From: an uncultured Stenotrophomonas sp.
GTDB lineage: Bacteria > Pseudomonadota > Gammaproteobacteria > Xanthomonadales > Xanthomonadaceae
Direction of reading: 5' to 3'
DNA: 17,450 nucleotides
Assembly (NCBI GenBank): GCA_946223375.1
Contig: CAMICU010000061.1
Location: 1-17,450, forward strand
Shown here one piece after another: positions 1-8,200 of the stretch. The notes under the pieces are model-generated. The model was not told the DNA's origin. It saw only the letters and a program-made list of their open reading frames with translations, and did not search any database. A program made the translations under genes and the position numbers. Positions within the stretch are counted from its first letter, which is position 1; each line of letters opens with the position of its first letter.

Positions 1-364
1 GGACACTCCCACCCCGACCTGGCTGAAGCAGGACGCGCCGGTCGCCGCCGCACCGCTGGAGCCGGTCTCGCCGGTGCAGCCGGTGTTCCTGGTCGACCCG
101 GTGCCGGCGGATGCGCCGGCGCAGGACGTGGCGGTGTCCCCCGAACCTGCCGCCGAGGACGAAGCCCGCTGGCTGGCCGGTGACATGGCCGCGGTGGCGC
201 CGTTGAATCCGGCCCCGGCCGGTCGCGAACGGCTGGAGCTGGCGATCGCCTACCTGGACCTGGGGGATGCCGAAACTGCACGGACGCTGCTCAACGAAGT
301 GGCGACCAGCACCGACCCCCGCGCACGCAACGAGGCGCTGGAACTGCTTGCACGACTGGACTGA
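1..364 (+). CDS. fimV: FimV, C-terminal fragment (5' end outside window)
   Basis: The frame is open from base 2 to a TGA at 362-364, giving about 120 residues. The first part is low-complexity, rich in Pro, Ala, Val and acidic residues, as in the long linker of FimV. The last ~45 residues hold a helical-repeat motif (GRERLELAIAYLDLGD followed by ARTLLNEV and ending EALELLARLD) that matches the conserved FimV C-terminal domain. In the family, FimV is an inner-membrane LysM-containing peptidoglycan-binding protein needed for type IV pilus assembly and polar localisation; this C-terminal domain is cytoplasmic. The neighbour truA supports the call, because fimV-truA is a conserved pair in Pseudomonas and Xanthomonas. 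No part of the LysM or membrane regions is visible here. Confidence 0.85.
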   Translation, partial: DTPTPTWLKQDAPVAAAPLEPVSPVQPVFLVDPVPADAPAQDVAVSPEPAAEDEARWLAGDMAAVAPLNPAPAGRERLELAIAYLDLGDAETARTLLNEVATSTDPRARNEALELLARLD

Positions 365-377
365 AGGAGCCGAGGCG

Positions 378-737
378 ATGAAACGCGAACGACGGATCGA
401 CTATGTGGAGTTCGCTTCGCGCGACCCGGCCGCGAGCCGGCGCTTCTTCGAGCAGGTGTTCGGTTGGGCGTTCGAGGATTACGGCCCGGACTACACCGCC
501 TTCGACGACGGCGAGCTGCAGGGTGGGTTCTTCCGTGGCGTACCCGCCACCACGCAGGCCGGCGCGCCGTTGATCGTGCTGTATGCCGAGCGTCTGGCAC
601 CGGTGCAGGACACCGTGCAGGCCCATGGCGGGGACGTGATCAAGCCGGTGTTCGCCTTCCCGGGCGGACGCCGCTTCCAGTTCATCGAACCCGGCGGCAA
701 CGAGCTGGCGGTCTGGTCCGAGCGCGACAGCGACTGA
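378..737 (+). CDS. VOC-family (glyoxalase/bleomycin-resistance-like) protein
   Basis: This is a 119-residue protein. ATG 378 is preceded by AAGGAG at 364-369 with an 8-base spacer, which decides the start; the gene follows the fimV stop by 13 bases. It has the paired beta-alpha-beta-beta-beta pattern of vicinal oxygen chelate proteins. Residues 7-15 (IDYVEFASR) form the first strand, then comes a helix with the FFEQVFGW motif at 23-30, and the last strand carries FIEPGGNELAVW at 102-113. Glu11 and Glu109 sit where VOC metal ligands usually fall, but the full set of ligands is not obvious. Such single-domain proteins may act on metal-bound small molecules or only bind ligands; the substrate cannot be told. 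It may share a transcript with fimV. Confidence 0.8.
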   Translation: MKRERRIDYVEFASRDPAASRRFFEQVFGWAFEDYGPDYTAFDDGELQGGFFRGVPATTQAGAPLIVLYAERLAPVQDTVQAHGGDVIKPVFAFPGGRRFQFIEPGGNELAVWSERDSD

Positions 738-766
738 TCGGCGGCGGTGCCGGCTTTCCCCCGCGT

Positions 767-793
767 GCCGGGCCGTCGTGGATGACGGCCGGC
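767..793 (+). terminator. Hairpin between VOC gene and truA
   Basis: A 6-bp stem, GCCGTC (772-777) with GACGGC (784-789) around the loop GTGGAT, is extended past a bulged G (771) by GCCG (767-770) with CGGC (790-793). It lies in the 87-base gap between the VOC gene and truA, 31 bases before the truA start. No T-run follows, so it is at best an atypical terminator or a structured truA leader. Confidence 0.35.
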
Positions 794-824
794 GGCGCGG
801 CCCAGCAGAGACAGAGGTTCGACT

Positions 825-1598
825 ATGCGTTACGCGCTGGGCGTGGAATACGACGGCAGTGAATTCAAGGGTTGGCAGCAGCTTGGCGAAAGCGGCTGCG
901 CCAGCGTGCAGGCCACCTTGCAGGCGGCATTGTCCTCGGTGGCCGATGCCCCGATCAGCGTGGTCTGCGCCGGACGTACCGATGCCGGTGTGCACGGCGA
1001 ATGCCAGGTGGTGCATTTCGACAGTGATGTGGCGCGGACCCCGCGCGGCTGGGTGCTGGGTACGACCACGCGGCTGCCGCCGTCGGTGTGCGTGCGCTGG
1101 TGCGTGCCGGTGGCCGATGACTTCCATGCGCGGTTCTCGGCCAGGGCGCGGCGCTACCGCTACCGCATCCTCAACCGCCAGGTGCGCCCGGCCCTGTACC
1201 GGCAGACGCTGAGCTGGGAGCGGCGCGCACTGGACGCCGGGGCGATGCACCGCGCGGCCCAGGCGTTGCTGGGCGAGAACGACTTCAGTTCGTTCCGCAG
1301 CATCCAGTGCCAGGCCCTGCATGCGCGTCGTGAACTGCAGGCCATCTCGGTGCGGCGCGAGGGCGAGGTGGTCGAGGTGGAGGTGCAGGCCAATGCGTTC
1401 CTGCACCACATGGTCCGCAATATCGTCGGCTCGCTGCTGCTGGTGGGGGCGGGCGAGCAGCCGGAAGCGTGGATCGCCGAGGTGCTGGCCGTCCGCGACC
1501 GCAACCAGGCGGGCCCGACCGCGCCACCGCAGGGGCTGGTTTTCCTCGGCCCGCTGTATCCTGATCTCTGGCAACTGCCGGCGGAGGTGACGCTGTGA
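825..1598 (+). CDS. truA: tRNA pseudouridine(38-40) synthase TruA
   Basis: The 257-residue product matches the usual TruA length. TruA isomerises uridine to pseudouridine at positions 38, 39 and 40 in the anticodon stem-loop of many tRNAs, in the cytoplasm. The start RYALGVEYDGSEFKGWQ is the family N-terminal signature. The catalytic motif AGRTDAGVH spans residues 49-57, with Asp53 as the catalytic aspartate (Asp60 in E. coli). Later landmarks are DDFHARFSARARRYRY, DFSSFRS and AFLHHMVRNIVG. ATG 825 has GAGG at 814-817 with a 7-base spacer. The stop overlaps the trpF start by 4 bases, so the two are translationally coupled. In Pseudomonas, truA adjoins fimV and trpF in the same way. Confidence 0.97.
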   Translation: MRYALGVEYDGSEFKGWQQLGESGCASVQATLQAALSSVADAPISVVCAGRTDAGVHGECQVVHFDSDVARTPRGWVLGTTTRLPPSVCVRWCVPVADDFHARFSARARRYRYRILNRQVRPALYRQTLSWERRALDAGAMHRAAQALLGENDFSSFRSIQCQALHARRELQAISVRREGEVVEVEVQANAFLHHMVRNIVGSLLLVGAGEQPEAWIAEVLAVRDRNQAGPTAPPQGLVFLGPLYPDLWQLPAEVTL

Positions 1599-2263
1599 GT
1601 CGTACCCTGTTCCGTACCCGCATCAAATTCTGTGGCATGACCCGGGCCGGTGACATCCGCCTGGCCAGCGAGCTGGGCGTGGATGCGATCGGCTTCATCT
1701 TCGCCAAGGGCAGCGTGCGCCGGGTCGCCCCCTCCGAGGCGCGCGCGATGCGCCAGGCGATCGCACCGATGGTGGACGTGGTCGCGCTGTTCCAGCACAA
1801 CAACCGCGAGGAAGTGCGCGAGGTGCTGCGCGCGGTGCGACCGACCCTGCTGCAGTTCCATGGCGACGAGGACGATGCGTTCTGCCGCAGCTTCAACATG
1901 CCGTACCTGAAGGCGGTGGCGATGGGCGGCAATGCCGAGGTCACCGCGCGCGGCCTGCAGCAGATGTACCCGCATGCGGCCGGTTTCCTGTTCGACAGCC
2001 ATGCGCAGGGCGGCAGCGGGGGTACCGGCGTGGCCTTTGACTGGTCGCGCATCCCGGCCGGCGTCAATCGCCCGTACCTGCTGGCCGGAGGCATCCGCCC
2101 GGAGAACGTGCATGACGCCATCCTCGCGACCCAGCCGTGGGGCGTGGATGTTTCCAGTGGCATCGAATCGGCGCCGGGCCTGAAGGACGGCTACAAGATG
2201 CGCCAGTTCGTCGAGGAAGTGCGGCGCGCCGACGCGGCCGAACCGGTCGAGCCGGCGGCCTGA
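1595..2263 (+). CDS. trpF: Phosphoribosylanthranilate isomerase TrpF
   Basis: The 222-residue protein is a single-function (beta/alpha)8 barrel that catalyses the Amadori rearrangement of N-(5'-phosphoribosyl)anthranilate to CdRP in tryptophan synthesis. The catalytic pair is visible: Cys13 in IKFCGMTR and Asp134 in FLFDSHAQGG. The glycine-rich phosphate region GGSGGTG (139-145) and the VDVSSGIE motif near the C-terminus are typical. The start is GTG 1595, supported by GGAGG at 1583-1587 (7-base spacer) and a GTGA overlap with the truA stop. It stands alone, not fused to TrpC as in enterics. The C-terminal tail (AEPVEPAA) is extra and probably disordered. Usually trpB lies close downstream in relatives; here about 11 kb intervene. 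Confidence 0.97.
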   Translation: MSRTLFRTRIKFCGMTRAGDIRLASELGVDAIGFIFAKGSVRRVAPSEARAMRQAIAPMVDVVALFQHNNREEVREVLRAVRPTLLQFHGDEDDAFCRSFNMPYLKAVAMGGNAEVTARGLQQMYPHAAGFLFDSHAQGGSGGTGVAFDWSRIPAGVNRPYLLAGGIRPENVHDAILATQPWGVDVSSGIESAPGLKDGYKMRQFVEEVRRADAAEPVEPAA

Positions 2264-2329
2264 GCGCGCGGGCACGTCATCGGCGCTGGCGCCCTGCGGC
2301 CTTGCCGCCCGGCCAGGATGGCAATCCCT

Positions 2330-2335
2330 TATGAT
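2330..2335 (+). promoter_or_regulatory. Possible -10 element for the flotillin module
   Basis: TATGAT (5 of 6 matches to TATAAT) is the best -10 candidate in the 175-base gap between trpF and the next gene. The nearest -35-like hexamer, TTGCCG at 2302-2307, is 22 bases away, which is too far for a standard sigma-70 promoter, so an activator or a different -35 would be needed. It would give a leader of about 95 bases. Confidence 0.3.
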
Positions 2336-2362
2336 GGGATGAGGGCGAACGCAGGGATGCCG

Positions 2363-2419
2363 GCGGAGTTCCGCTCATCTGCCGTCAACCGGCAGACCGG
2401 GAGCCGCGCGGTGGCCGCG
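2363..2419 (+). other. Structured leader: three consecutive small hairpins
   Basis: Upstream of ATG 2439 three perfect short inverted repeats follow each other: GCGGA/TCCGC (2363-2374), TCTGCCG/CGGCAGA with loop TCAAC (2378-2396), and CGCGG/CCGCG (2407-2419). The ribosome binding site AAGGA (2426-2430) comes directly after. The 7-bp middle hairpin is the most convincing. In DNA this GC-rich such stems arise easily by chance, so a regulatory role is only a possibility. The rest of the trpF-yqiJ gap shows nothing else recognisable. Confidence 0.3.
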
Positions 2420-2438
2420 TGCCACAAGGAAAGGGTGC

Positions 2439-3122
2439 ATGGCGCAATTCTTGGACGTAGTGCTGTCATATCCGACGCTGCCATACAGCGTCGTGCTCTG
2501 CTTTGCGGTCATCTACTGGCTGCTGGCGGCGACCGGCATCGTCGATGACGGTGGCATCGGCAGTGGCGACGGCGCCGACTTCCATTCCGCCGGCGAGGGT
2601 GCGACCGGACTGGCCGGCATGTTCGCGCGGCTTGGCCTGGGCGGGGCACCGACCATGCTGGTGGTGCTGCTGCTGTCCTTCTTCGGCTGGTCGATCACCT
2701 ATCTGGTGCAGCTGTTCTTCCTGCAGCCGCTGCCGGCGCTGCTGCGCTGGGGCATCGGTACGGTGGTCGCGCTGGCCGCGCTGCTGCCCGGTGCGGTCAT
2801 ATCGGCGTGGGTGCTGCGGCCGATCCGACGCCTGCTGATGAAGCTGCGGCCGGTCGCGCAGGAATCGATACTGGGCAGGACCGGCCAGGTGAGTTCGCCG
2901 CAGGTCGATGGCGAGCGCGGTTACGCGCGGTTCGATGACGGTGGCGCCGGCCTGATCCTGCAGGTGCGTGCCCGCGACGGGCGCCGTTACCAGCGCGGCG
3001 ACCGCGTGCGGCTGATCGAGTACCTGCCCCAGACCAACTGCTATCTGGTCGTCGGTGACGCCGACGTGCCGGTGCTGGACGTACCCATTTCCCAGATTCC
3101 AGGTGACAAGGAGATCCACTGA
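2439..3122 (+). CDS. yqiJ: YqiJ-like (DUF1449) membrane OB-fold protein
   Basis: This is a 227-residue membrane protein. ATG 2439 has AAGGA at 2426-2430 with an 8-base spacer. Hydrophobic segments lie at about residues 15-34, 72-95 and 104-126, with a Gly/Asp-rich loop between the first two. The C-terminal part (about 144-206) opens with ILGRTGQVSSPQVDGERG and contains YQRGDRVRLIEYL, the look of a small beta-barrel OB fold. This matches E. coli YqiJ and resembles the soluble domain of NfeD proteins, which are encoded beside and work with SPFH proteins. The stop overlaps the flotillin start by one base (TGATG), so the two are co-translated and probably interact in the inner membrane. No enzymatic motif is visible. 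Confidence 0.85.
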   Translation: MAQFLDVVLSYPTLPYSVVLCFAVIYWLLAATGIVDDGGIGSGDGADFHSAGEGATGLAGMFARLGLGGAPTMLVVLLLSFFGWSITYLVQLFFLQPLPALLRWGIGTVVALAALLPGAVISAWVLRPIRRLLMKLRPVAQESILGRTGQVSSPQVDGERGYARFDDGGAGLILQVRARDGRRYQRGDRVRLIEYLPQTNCYLVVGDADVPVLDVPISQIPGDKEIH

Positions 3123-5125
3123 TGAGTCTAGCTGCCATGGCCCCGTTCGTTATCGGCGTGGGCATCCTGCTGGTGTTTTTCCTTGGCCTGGCGGGCCTGT
3201 TCAAGGCCTTCTACAAGAAGGTCGACCAGGGCACCGCCCTGATCGTCAATGACATGAGCTCCACGCCCAAGGTGCATTTCACCGGTGCGTTGATCATCCC
3301 GGTGCTGTACCGCGCCGAACTGATGCGGATCAGCCTGATCACCTTGCAGGTGGACCGCCGCGGCAAGGAGGGATTGATCTGCCGCGACAACATGCGCGCG
3401 GACATCACCGTGGCGTTCTACCTGCGCGTCAACGAGACCCAGGCCGATGTGCTGCGCGTGGCCAAGGCGATCGGCGCCGACCGTGCCTCGGACAAGCATG
3501 CGGTGGATGAGCTGTTCAACGCCAAGTTCTCCGAGGCGCTGAAGACGGTGGGCAAGAAGTTCGACTTCACCCAGCTGTTCGAGAAGCGCCAGGAGTTCCG
3601 CGACGAGATCATCGCGGTGATCGGCAACGACCTCAACGGCTACGCGCTGGAGGACGTGGCCATCGACTACCTGGAGCAGACCCCGAAGTCGCTGCTGGAC
3701 CCGAGCAACATCCTCGACGCCGAAGGCATCCGCAAGATCACCGAGCTGACCGCCGCGCAGAACGTGATCACCAACGAACTGGCGCAGAACGAGCGCCTGG
3801 CGATCACCAAGAAGAACGTCGAGGCCAAGGAAGCCACGCTGGCGCTGGAGCGGCAGCAGGCCGAGGCCGAGGCGCGGCAGAAGCGCGAGGTCGATACCAT
3901 CCGCGCCCGCGAGGAGGCCGAAACCCTCAAGGTGCAGGAAGAGCAGCGCCAGCTCTCCGAGAACGCCCGCATCGAGGCACAGCAGCTGATCGACATCCGC
4001 GAGCAGAACCGCCTGCGTGAAGTGGAGGTGGCCGAGCAGAACCGCCAGCGCGCGGTCGCCATCGAGGTCGAACGGGTGGCGCGCGCGCGCCAGCTGGAGC
4101 AGGTCACCACCGACCGTGAGGTGCAGCTGCAGGGCGTGGAGCGCGACAAGGTGGTCGAGCAGGGCAAGATGGACGTGGCCAACATCACCCGCGAGCGCAT
4201 CTCCATCGACAAGACCGTGGCGCAGGAAGAGGAGCGCATCAAGGAAGTGCGCCAGGTCTCCGAGGCCGACCGCCTGAAGCAGGTCGCCATCCTCGAGGCC
4301 GAGGCGCAGGCCCAGGAAGCCCTGCTCAAGCAGGTCAAGGAAGCCGAAGCCGCCGAGGCGGCGGCCAAGCACAAGGCGGTGGAGATCACCACGCTGGCAC
4401 AGGCCGAGTTCGACGCCGCCGGCAAGCAGGCCGAAGCCAAGAAGGCGTTGGCCGAAGGCGTCCGCGCCGAGCGCGCGGCCCCGGGGCTGGCCGATGCCCA
4501 GGTCAAGGAAGCCGGAGCACTGGCGATCGAGAAGGTCGGCATCGCCGAGGCGCGCGTGGTCGATGCGATGGCCGATGCCAACTTCAAGCAGGGCAGTGCC
4601 GAGGCCCGGGTGCTGGCCGAGCAGCTGGCCGCCCGTGCCACCGGCGAGGAGCAGATGGGGCGCGCCAAGGCGACCGCCGCCGAGACGCTGGGCCTGGCCG
4701 AAGCCTCGGTGATCGAGAAGAAGCTGATGGCCGAGGCCGAGGGCCTGACCCGCAAGTTCCAGGCGATCGACTCGCTGGGCGACACCGCGCGCAGCCACGA
4801 GGAGTTCCGCATGACCCTGGACACCGGCCTGAAGCAGGCGCTGGCGGCGATCGATGCCGGCAAGGAAGTGTCCAAGGAGAATGCCGAGGTCATCGCCACC
4901 GCGCTGCGCAATGCCGACATCGACATGGTCGGTGGCGACGGTGGCATGTTCGAGAACCTGGTCAAGGCGGTATCGCTGGGCAAGTCGATCGAAGGCCTCA
5001 CCGACAAGAGCCCGATCGTGCAGGACCTGATGCAGCGCTATCTGGGCGTGGACATGGCCGCACGTGGCCGACAGGCACGGCGGATCGGCAGCGACGCGGC
5101 GGCATCGGAGCCGGAAGCCGGCTGA
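3122..5125 (+). CDS. yqiK: Flotillin-family (SPFH/Band 7) protein, YqiK-like
   Basis: The 667-residue protein is longer than E. coli YqiK (553). ATG 3122 has AAGGAG at 3108-3113 with an 8-base spacer and overlaps the yqiJ stop by one base. A single membrane anchor lies at about residues 7-27. The SPFH domain follows (about 33-195, with VDQGTALIV, GLICRDNMRADITVAFYLRV and FDFTQLFEKRQEFRDEI). Then comes a very long charged coiled coil (about 205-560) rich in EA/KEA/AEA patterns. The C-terminal segment around FENLVKAVSLGKSIEGL corresponds to the flotillin C-terminal region. Flotillins oligomerise at the inner membrane and organise protein-lipid assemblies. The extra length is in the coiled coil, which could reach or hold the giant ATPase encoded next (inference). 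Confidence 0.93.
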   Translation: MSLAAMAPFVIGVGILLVFFLGLAGLFKAFYKKVDQGTALIVNDMSSTPKVHFTGALIIPVLYRAELMRISLITLQVDRRGKEGLICRDNMRADITVAFYLRVNETQADVLRVAKAIGADRASDKHAVDELFNAKFSEALKTVGKKFDFTQLFEKRQEFRDEIIAVIGNDLNGYALEDVAIDYLEQTPKSLLDPSNILDAEGIRKITELTAAQNVITNELAQNERLAITKKNVEAKEATLALERQQAEAEARQKREVDTIRAREEAETLKVQEEQRQLSENARIEAQQLIDIREQNRLREVEVAEQNRQRAVAIEVERVARARQLEQVTTDREVQLQGVERDKVVEQGKMDVANITRERISIDKTVAQEEERIKEVRQVSEADRLKQVAILEAEAQAQEALLKQVKEAEAAEAAAKHKAVEITTLAQAEFDAAGKQAEAKKALAEGVRAERAAPGLADAQVKEAGALAIEKVGIAEARVVDAMADANFKQGSAEARVLAEQLAARATGEEQMGRAKATAAETLGLAEASVIEKKLMAEAEGLTRKFQAIDSLGDTARSHEEFRMTLDTGLKQALAAIDAGKEVSKENAEVIATALRNADIDMVGGDGGMFENLVKAVSLGKSIEGLTDKSPIVQDLMQRYLGVDMAARGRQARRIGSDAAASEPEAG

Positions 5126-5133
5126 GCAAGCAT

Positions 5134-5162
5134 GCTCCCCGCGCGGCAACGCCGCGGGGAGC
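5134..5162 (+). terminator. Strong hairpin between flotillin and ATPase genes
   Basis: GCTCCCCGCG (5134-5143) pairs perfectly with CGCGGGGAGC (5153-5162) across a 9-base loop. It starts 8 bases after the flotillin stop. No T-run follows, so it may be a weak terminator, a processing site or an mRNA-stability element that sets lower expression of the downstream ATPase. The remaining gap to 5263 contains a small stem, CCGTC/GACGG (5218-5232), and no clear promoter. Confidence 0.45.
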
Positions 5163-5263
5163 GCGACCGGGGCCGTCGGCAACGTGGCGGCCCGCGTGGA
5201 TGATGGCGCCTGCGCGGCCGTCCTGACGACGGTGTGCCGCGGCGCCAGGGCAGGGAACAAGCG

Positions 5264-8200
5264 ATGGCCGATACAAACCAGCAAGCCGCGGCGTCCACCG
5301 ACGCCAGCTCGATCGCCGACCAGGCAGTGGCCCAGGGCGGTGCCTACGAGGTGCTGCGCAGGCGCCTGAGCGAGCAGGGCACGCGCCTGCGGCAGGTGGT
5401 GGAGACGCTGAACCAGCGGCGCCTGCAGGAGTTCGGCGACAGCCGCATGGAGGTGACCGGACGCTTCCGCATCCGCACCGAGAACAACTGCGTCGGGCGT
5501 GACATCGTGCAGGTCGGCGATGATCTGCTGCTGTTCGGCTACAACGTGTTCATCGGCCTGAAGACACAGACCCGGGTCGAGGACGTGTTCGGGCTGTACC
5601 GGCTGGTGGAAGGCGGCGACGGCTACGACGTCACTCCGGTGGACCTGAAAACGAGCTTCCTGGCGCAGCCGGGATTCGTCCATGATTTCAGCGAGCTCTA
5701 CGCGTACTACAAGCATGCGCGGCTGCTGCAGCTGATCGTGCGTGACGGCAAGCTGATGGCGGCGTTCCAGATCGGCGAGCGCAGCACCGACGTGCGCGTG
5801 TTCCGCTGGGCGGTCGCCGCCGGTGGCGAGCTGACCTACATCGACGCGCGCGGCGAGCGTGACATCGCGCTGCCGCCGCCATTCGACTTCGAATGGACGC
5901 GGGCCAGCCGCGACATGCTGGTCAGCGGGCGCTTCCCGCACCTGAACATCCTCGACACGATCTTCGTGGAGACCACCGGCGGTGACCTGACCATCAAGGT
6001 GGAGAACAACACCGAGAGCGGCCAGGGCGTCTACAGCGAGCCGGTCGAGGACAGCACGCAGTCGGTGGACGATGCCAGCATCGACTACGCCCGGGTCGGC
6101 GCGTTGATCCTGCTCAAGGTGCAGCCCTACCGTGAGGATGTCTGGCGCGGCCTGATCTACAACACGCTGACCGGCAAGGTGGTGCGCAACGATGCGATCG
6201 TCCAGGCCTGCGTGCAGCTGCCCGACGACCACGGCATCATCTTCCCCGGCGGCTATTACCTGCAGAGCGGTGAGCACAAGGCGTTTGATGCCTCGATGCA
6301 GGGGATGCGCTACAAGCGCTCGATCCGGTCGCCCAACGGCGAGGACATGCTGTACATCTTCTACGAGCGCGAGGCCGGCAGGTCGGCGCTGTTCGTCTAC
6401 AACAGCATCCAGCGCGCCCTGCAGAATCCGGTGTTCGGCCTGGGCTATGCGTTCCTGCGCGATGGCCGCATGGTGCTGTTCAACGCCGAGAACCAGGAGC
6501 CGACCCGCATCCACCCGATGCAGGTCTGGCAGACGCCGTTCAGCAGCGACGAGTTCGCCGCGCACCGCCCGGCCGGTACCAGTTTCATGGCGCGCATCGG
6601 CAATGCCGAGCTGGTGCGCGGCATCTCCAATCTGCTCGATCTCGGTCGTGAGATCGACGGCCGCGAGGTGTCGCTGGCGCGCTACGAGCTGCTGACCCAC
6701 AACGCGCGGCGGCTGTTCGATGCCCACCACTGGCTGGACGATGCCAACTGCGAAGGCGCCGCGACGCTGCTCCACGAGATCAGCGCGACCGGCGAATCGA
6801 TGCTCGACGAGTACGAGAAGGTCGAGAGCATCCGCAAGCAGTCGGCACAGGCGATGACCGAGGTCACCGCGCAGCACAAGGCGCTGCTGGGCCGGCTGCA
6901 GCCGCAGAACTGGTCGAAGGTCGGCGAATTCGTCGAGGCGCTGGGCGACATCGGCCGGCTGCGCGGACGGCTGCTGACCGTGCGTGATTACCGCTACGTG
7001 GACGTGTCCGCGATCGATGCGATGAACACCGCGCTGCAGCAGGCGCACGACCAGGTCGGCGCGGCGACCGGTGCGTTCCTTGGGGGGGACAGGGCACTGC
7101 AGCCGTTCGCCGAGCGCCTGCAGGCGCTGGACGGCGCGGCGCAGGTGGCGCAGAGCGCACGCCAGCTCGCCGACCAGATCGAGCAGATGCAGGTGATGTC
7201 CGGTGAACTGGACATGCTGTCCGAGCTGATGGCCAGCCTGAAGGTGGAGGATGCCGCGCAGCGCACGCAGGTGGTCGAGGCGATCTCGGGCATCTACGCC
7301 CGGCTCAACCAGACCCGGGCGCGTGCCGACCAGCGCCGGCGCACGCTGGGCTCGGCCGAGGCGGTCGCCCAGTTCGGCGCGCAGTTCTCGTTGTTCAGCC
7401 AGGCCATCACCAGCGCGCTCGGGCTGGCTACCGACCCGGAGCGGGCCGATGAACAGCTCTCGCGGCTGATGGTGCAGCTGGAGGAGCTGGAGAGCCAGTT
7501 CGGCGAGCACGAGCAGTTCCTGGGCGACATCCTCAGCAAGCGCGAGGAGCTGCTCGACACCTTCGAGTCGCACAAGCAGACCCTGCTGGACGCGCGCCAG
7601 CGCAAGGCACAGTCGGTGCTGGACGCGGCCAACCGCATCCTCGATGGCCTGGCCAAGCGCACCGAGCGTTTCGCCGGCGTCGATGAACTCAATGCGTTCT
7701 TCGCCGGCGACCCGCTGATCCTGAAGCTGCGCGAGCTGGCCGACCGCCTGCGCGAGTACAAGGACAGCGTCAAGGCCGACGACGTCGAGGCGCGCCTGAA
7801 GGGTGTGCGCGACCAGGCGGTGCGTGCACTGCGTGATCGCAGTGACCTGTTCGAGGGCGGTGGCAATGTGATCCGCCTCGGCCGCCACCGTTTCAGCGTC
7901 AACACCCAGCCGCTGGACCTGACCATCCTGCCGCGTGGCGACGGCCTGGCCGTGCATCTCACCGGCACCGATTACTACGAGCCCATCGTCGATCCGGAGC
8001 TGGAGGCGCTGCGCGACTACTGGCCGGTGACGCTGGATTCGGAATCGCCGGTGTTGTACCGCGGCGAGTACCTGGCCGGGCTGGTGCTGGATGCGGCCCT
8101 GCGCGGCAGCGATGGCCTGAGCCTGGAGCTGCTGCAGCGTGATGCCGCGCAGCCGGAGGCGCTGGCCAGGCGCGTACGCGATTTCGCCGCGCCGCGTTAC

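Noticed and set aside
3827..4800. EA-rich repeats in the flotillin gene as DNA-level repeats
   Set aside because: They reflect heptad coiled-coil composition (Glu, Ala, Lys, Gln) typical of flotillins, and the DNA units are not exact copies.
5234..5263. GTG 5234 as start of the giant ATPase
   Set aside because: ATG 5264 has a well-placed AGGGA, and the extra ten residues are Arg-rich with no match to the family.
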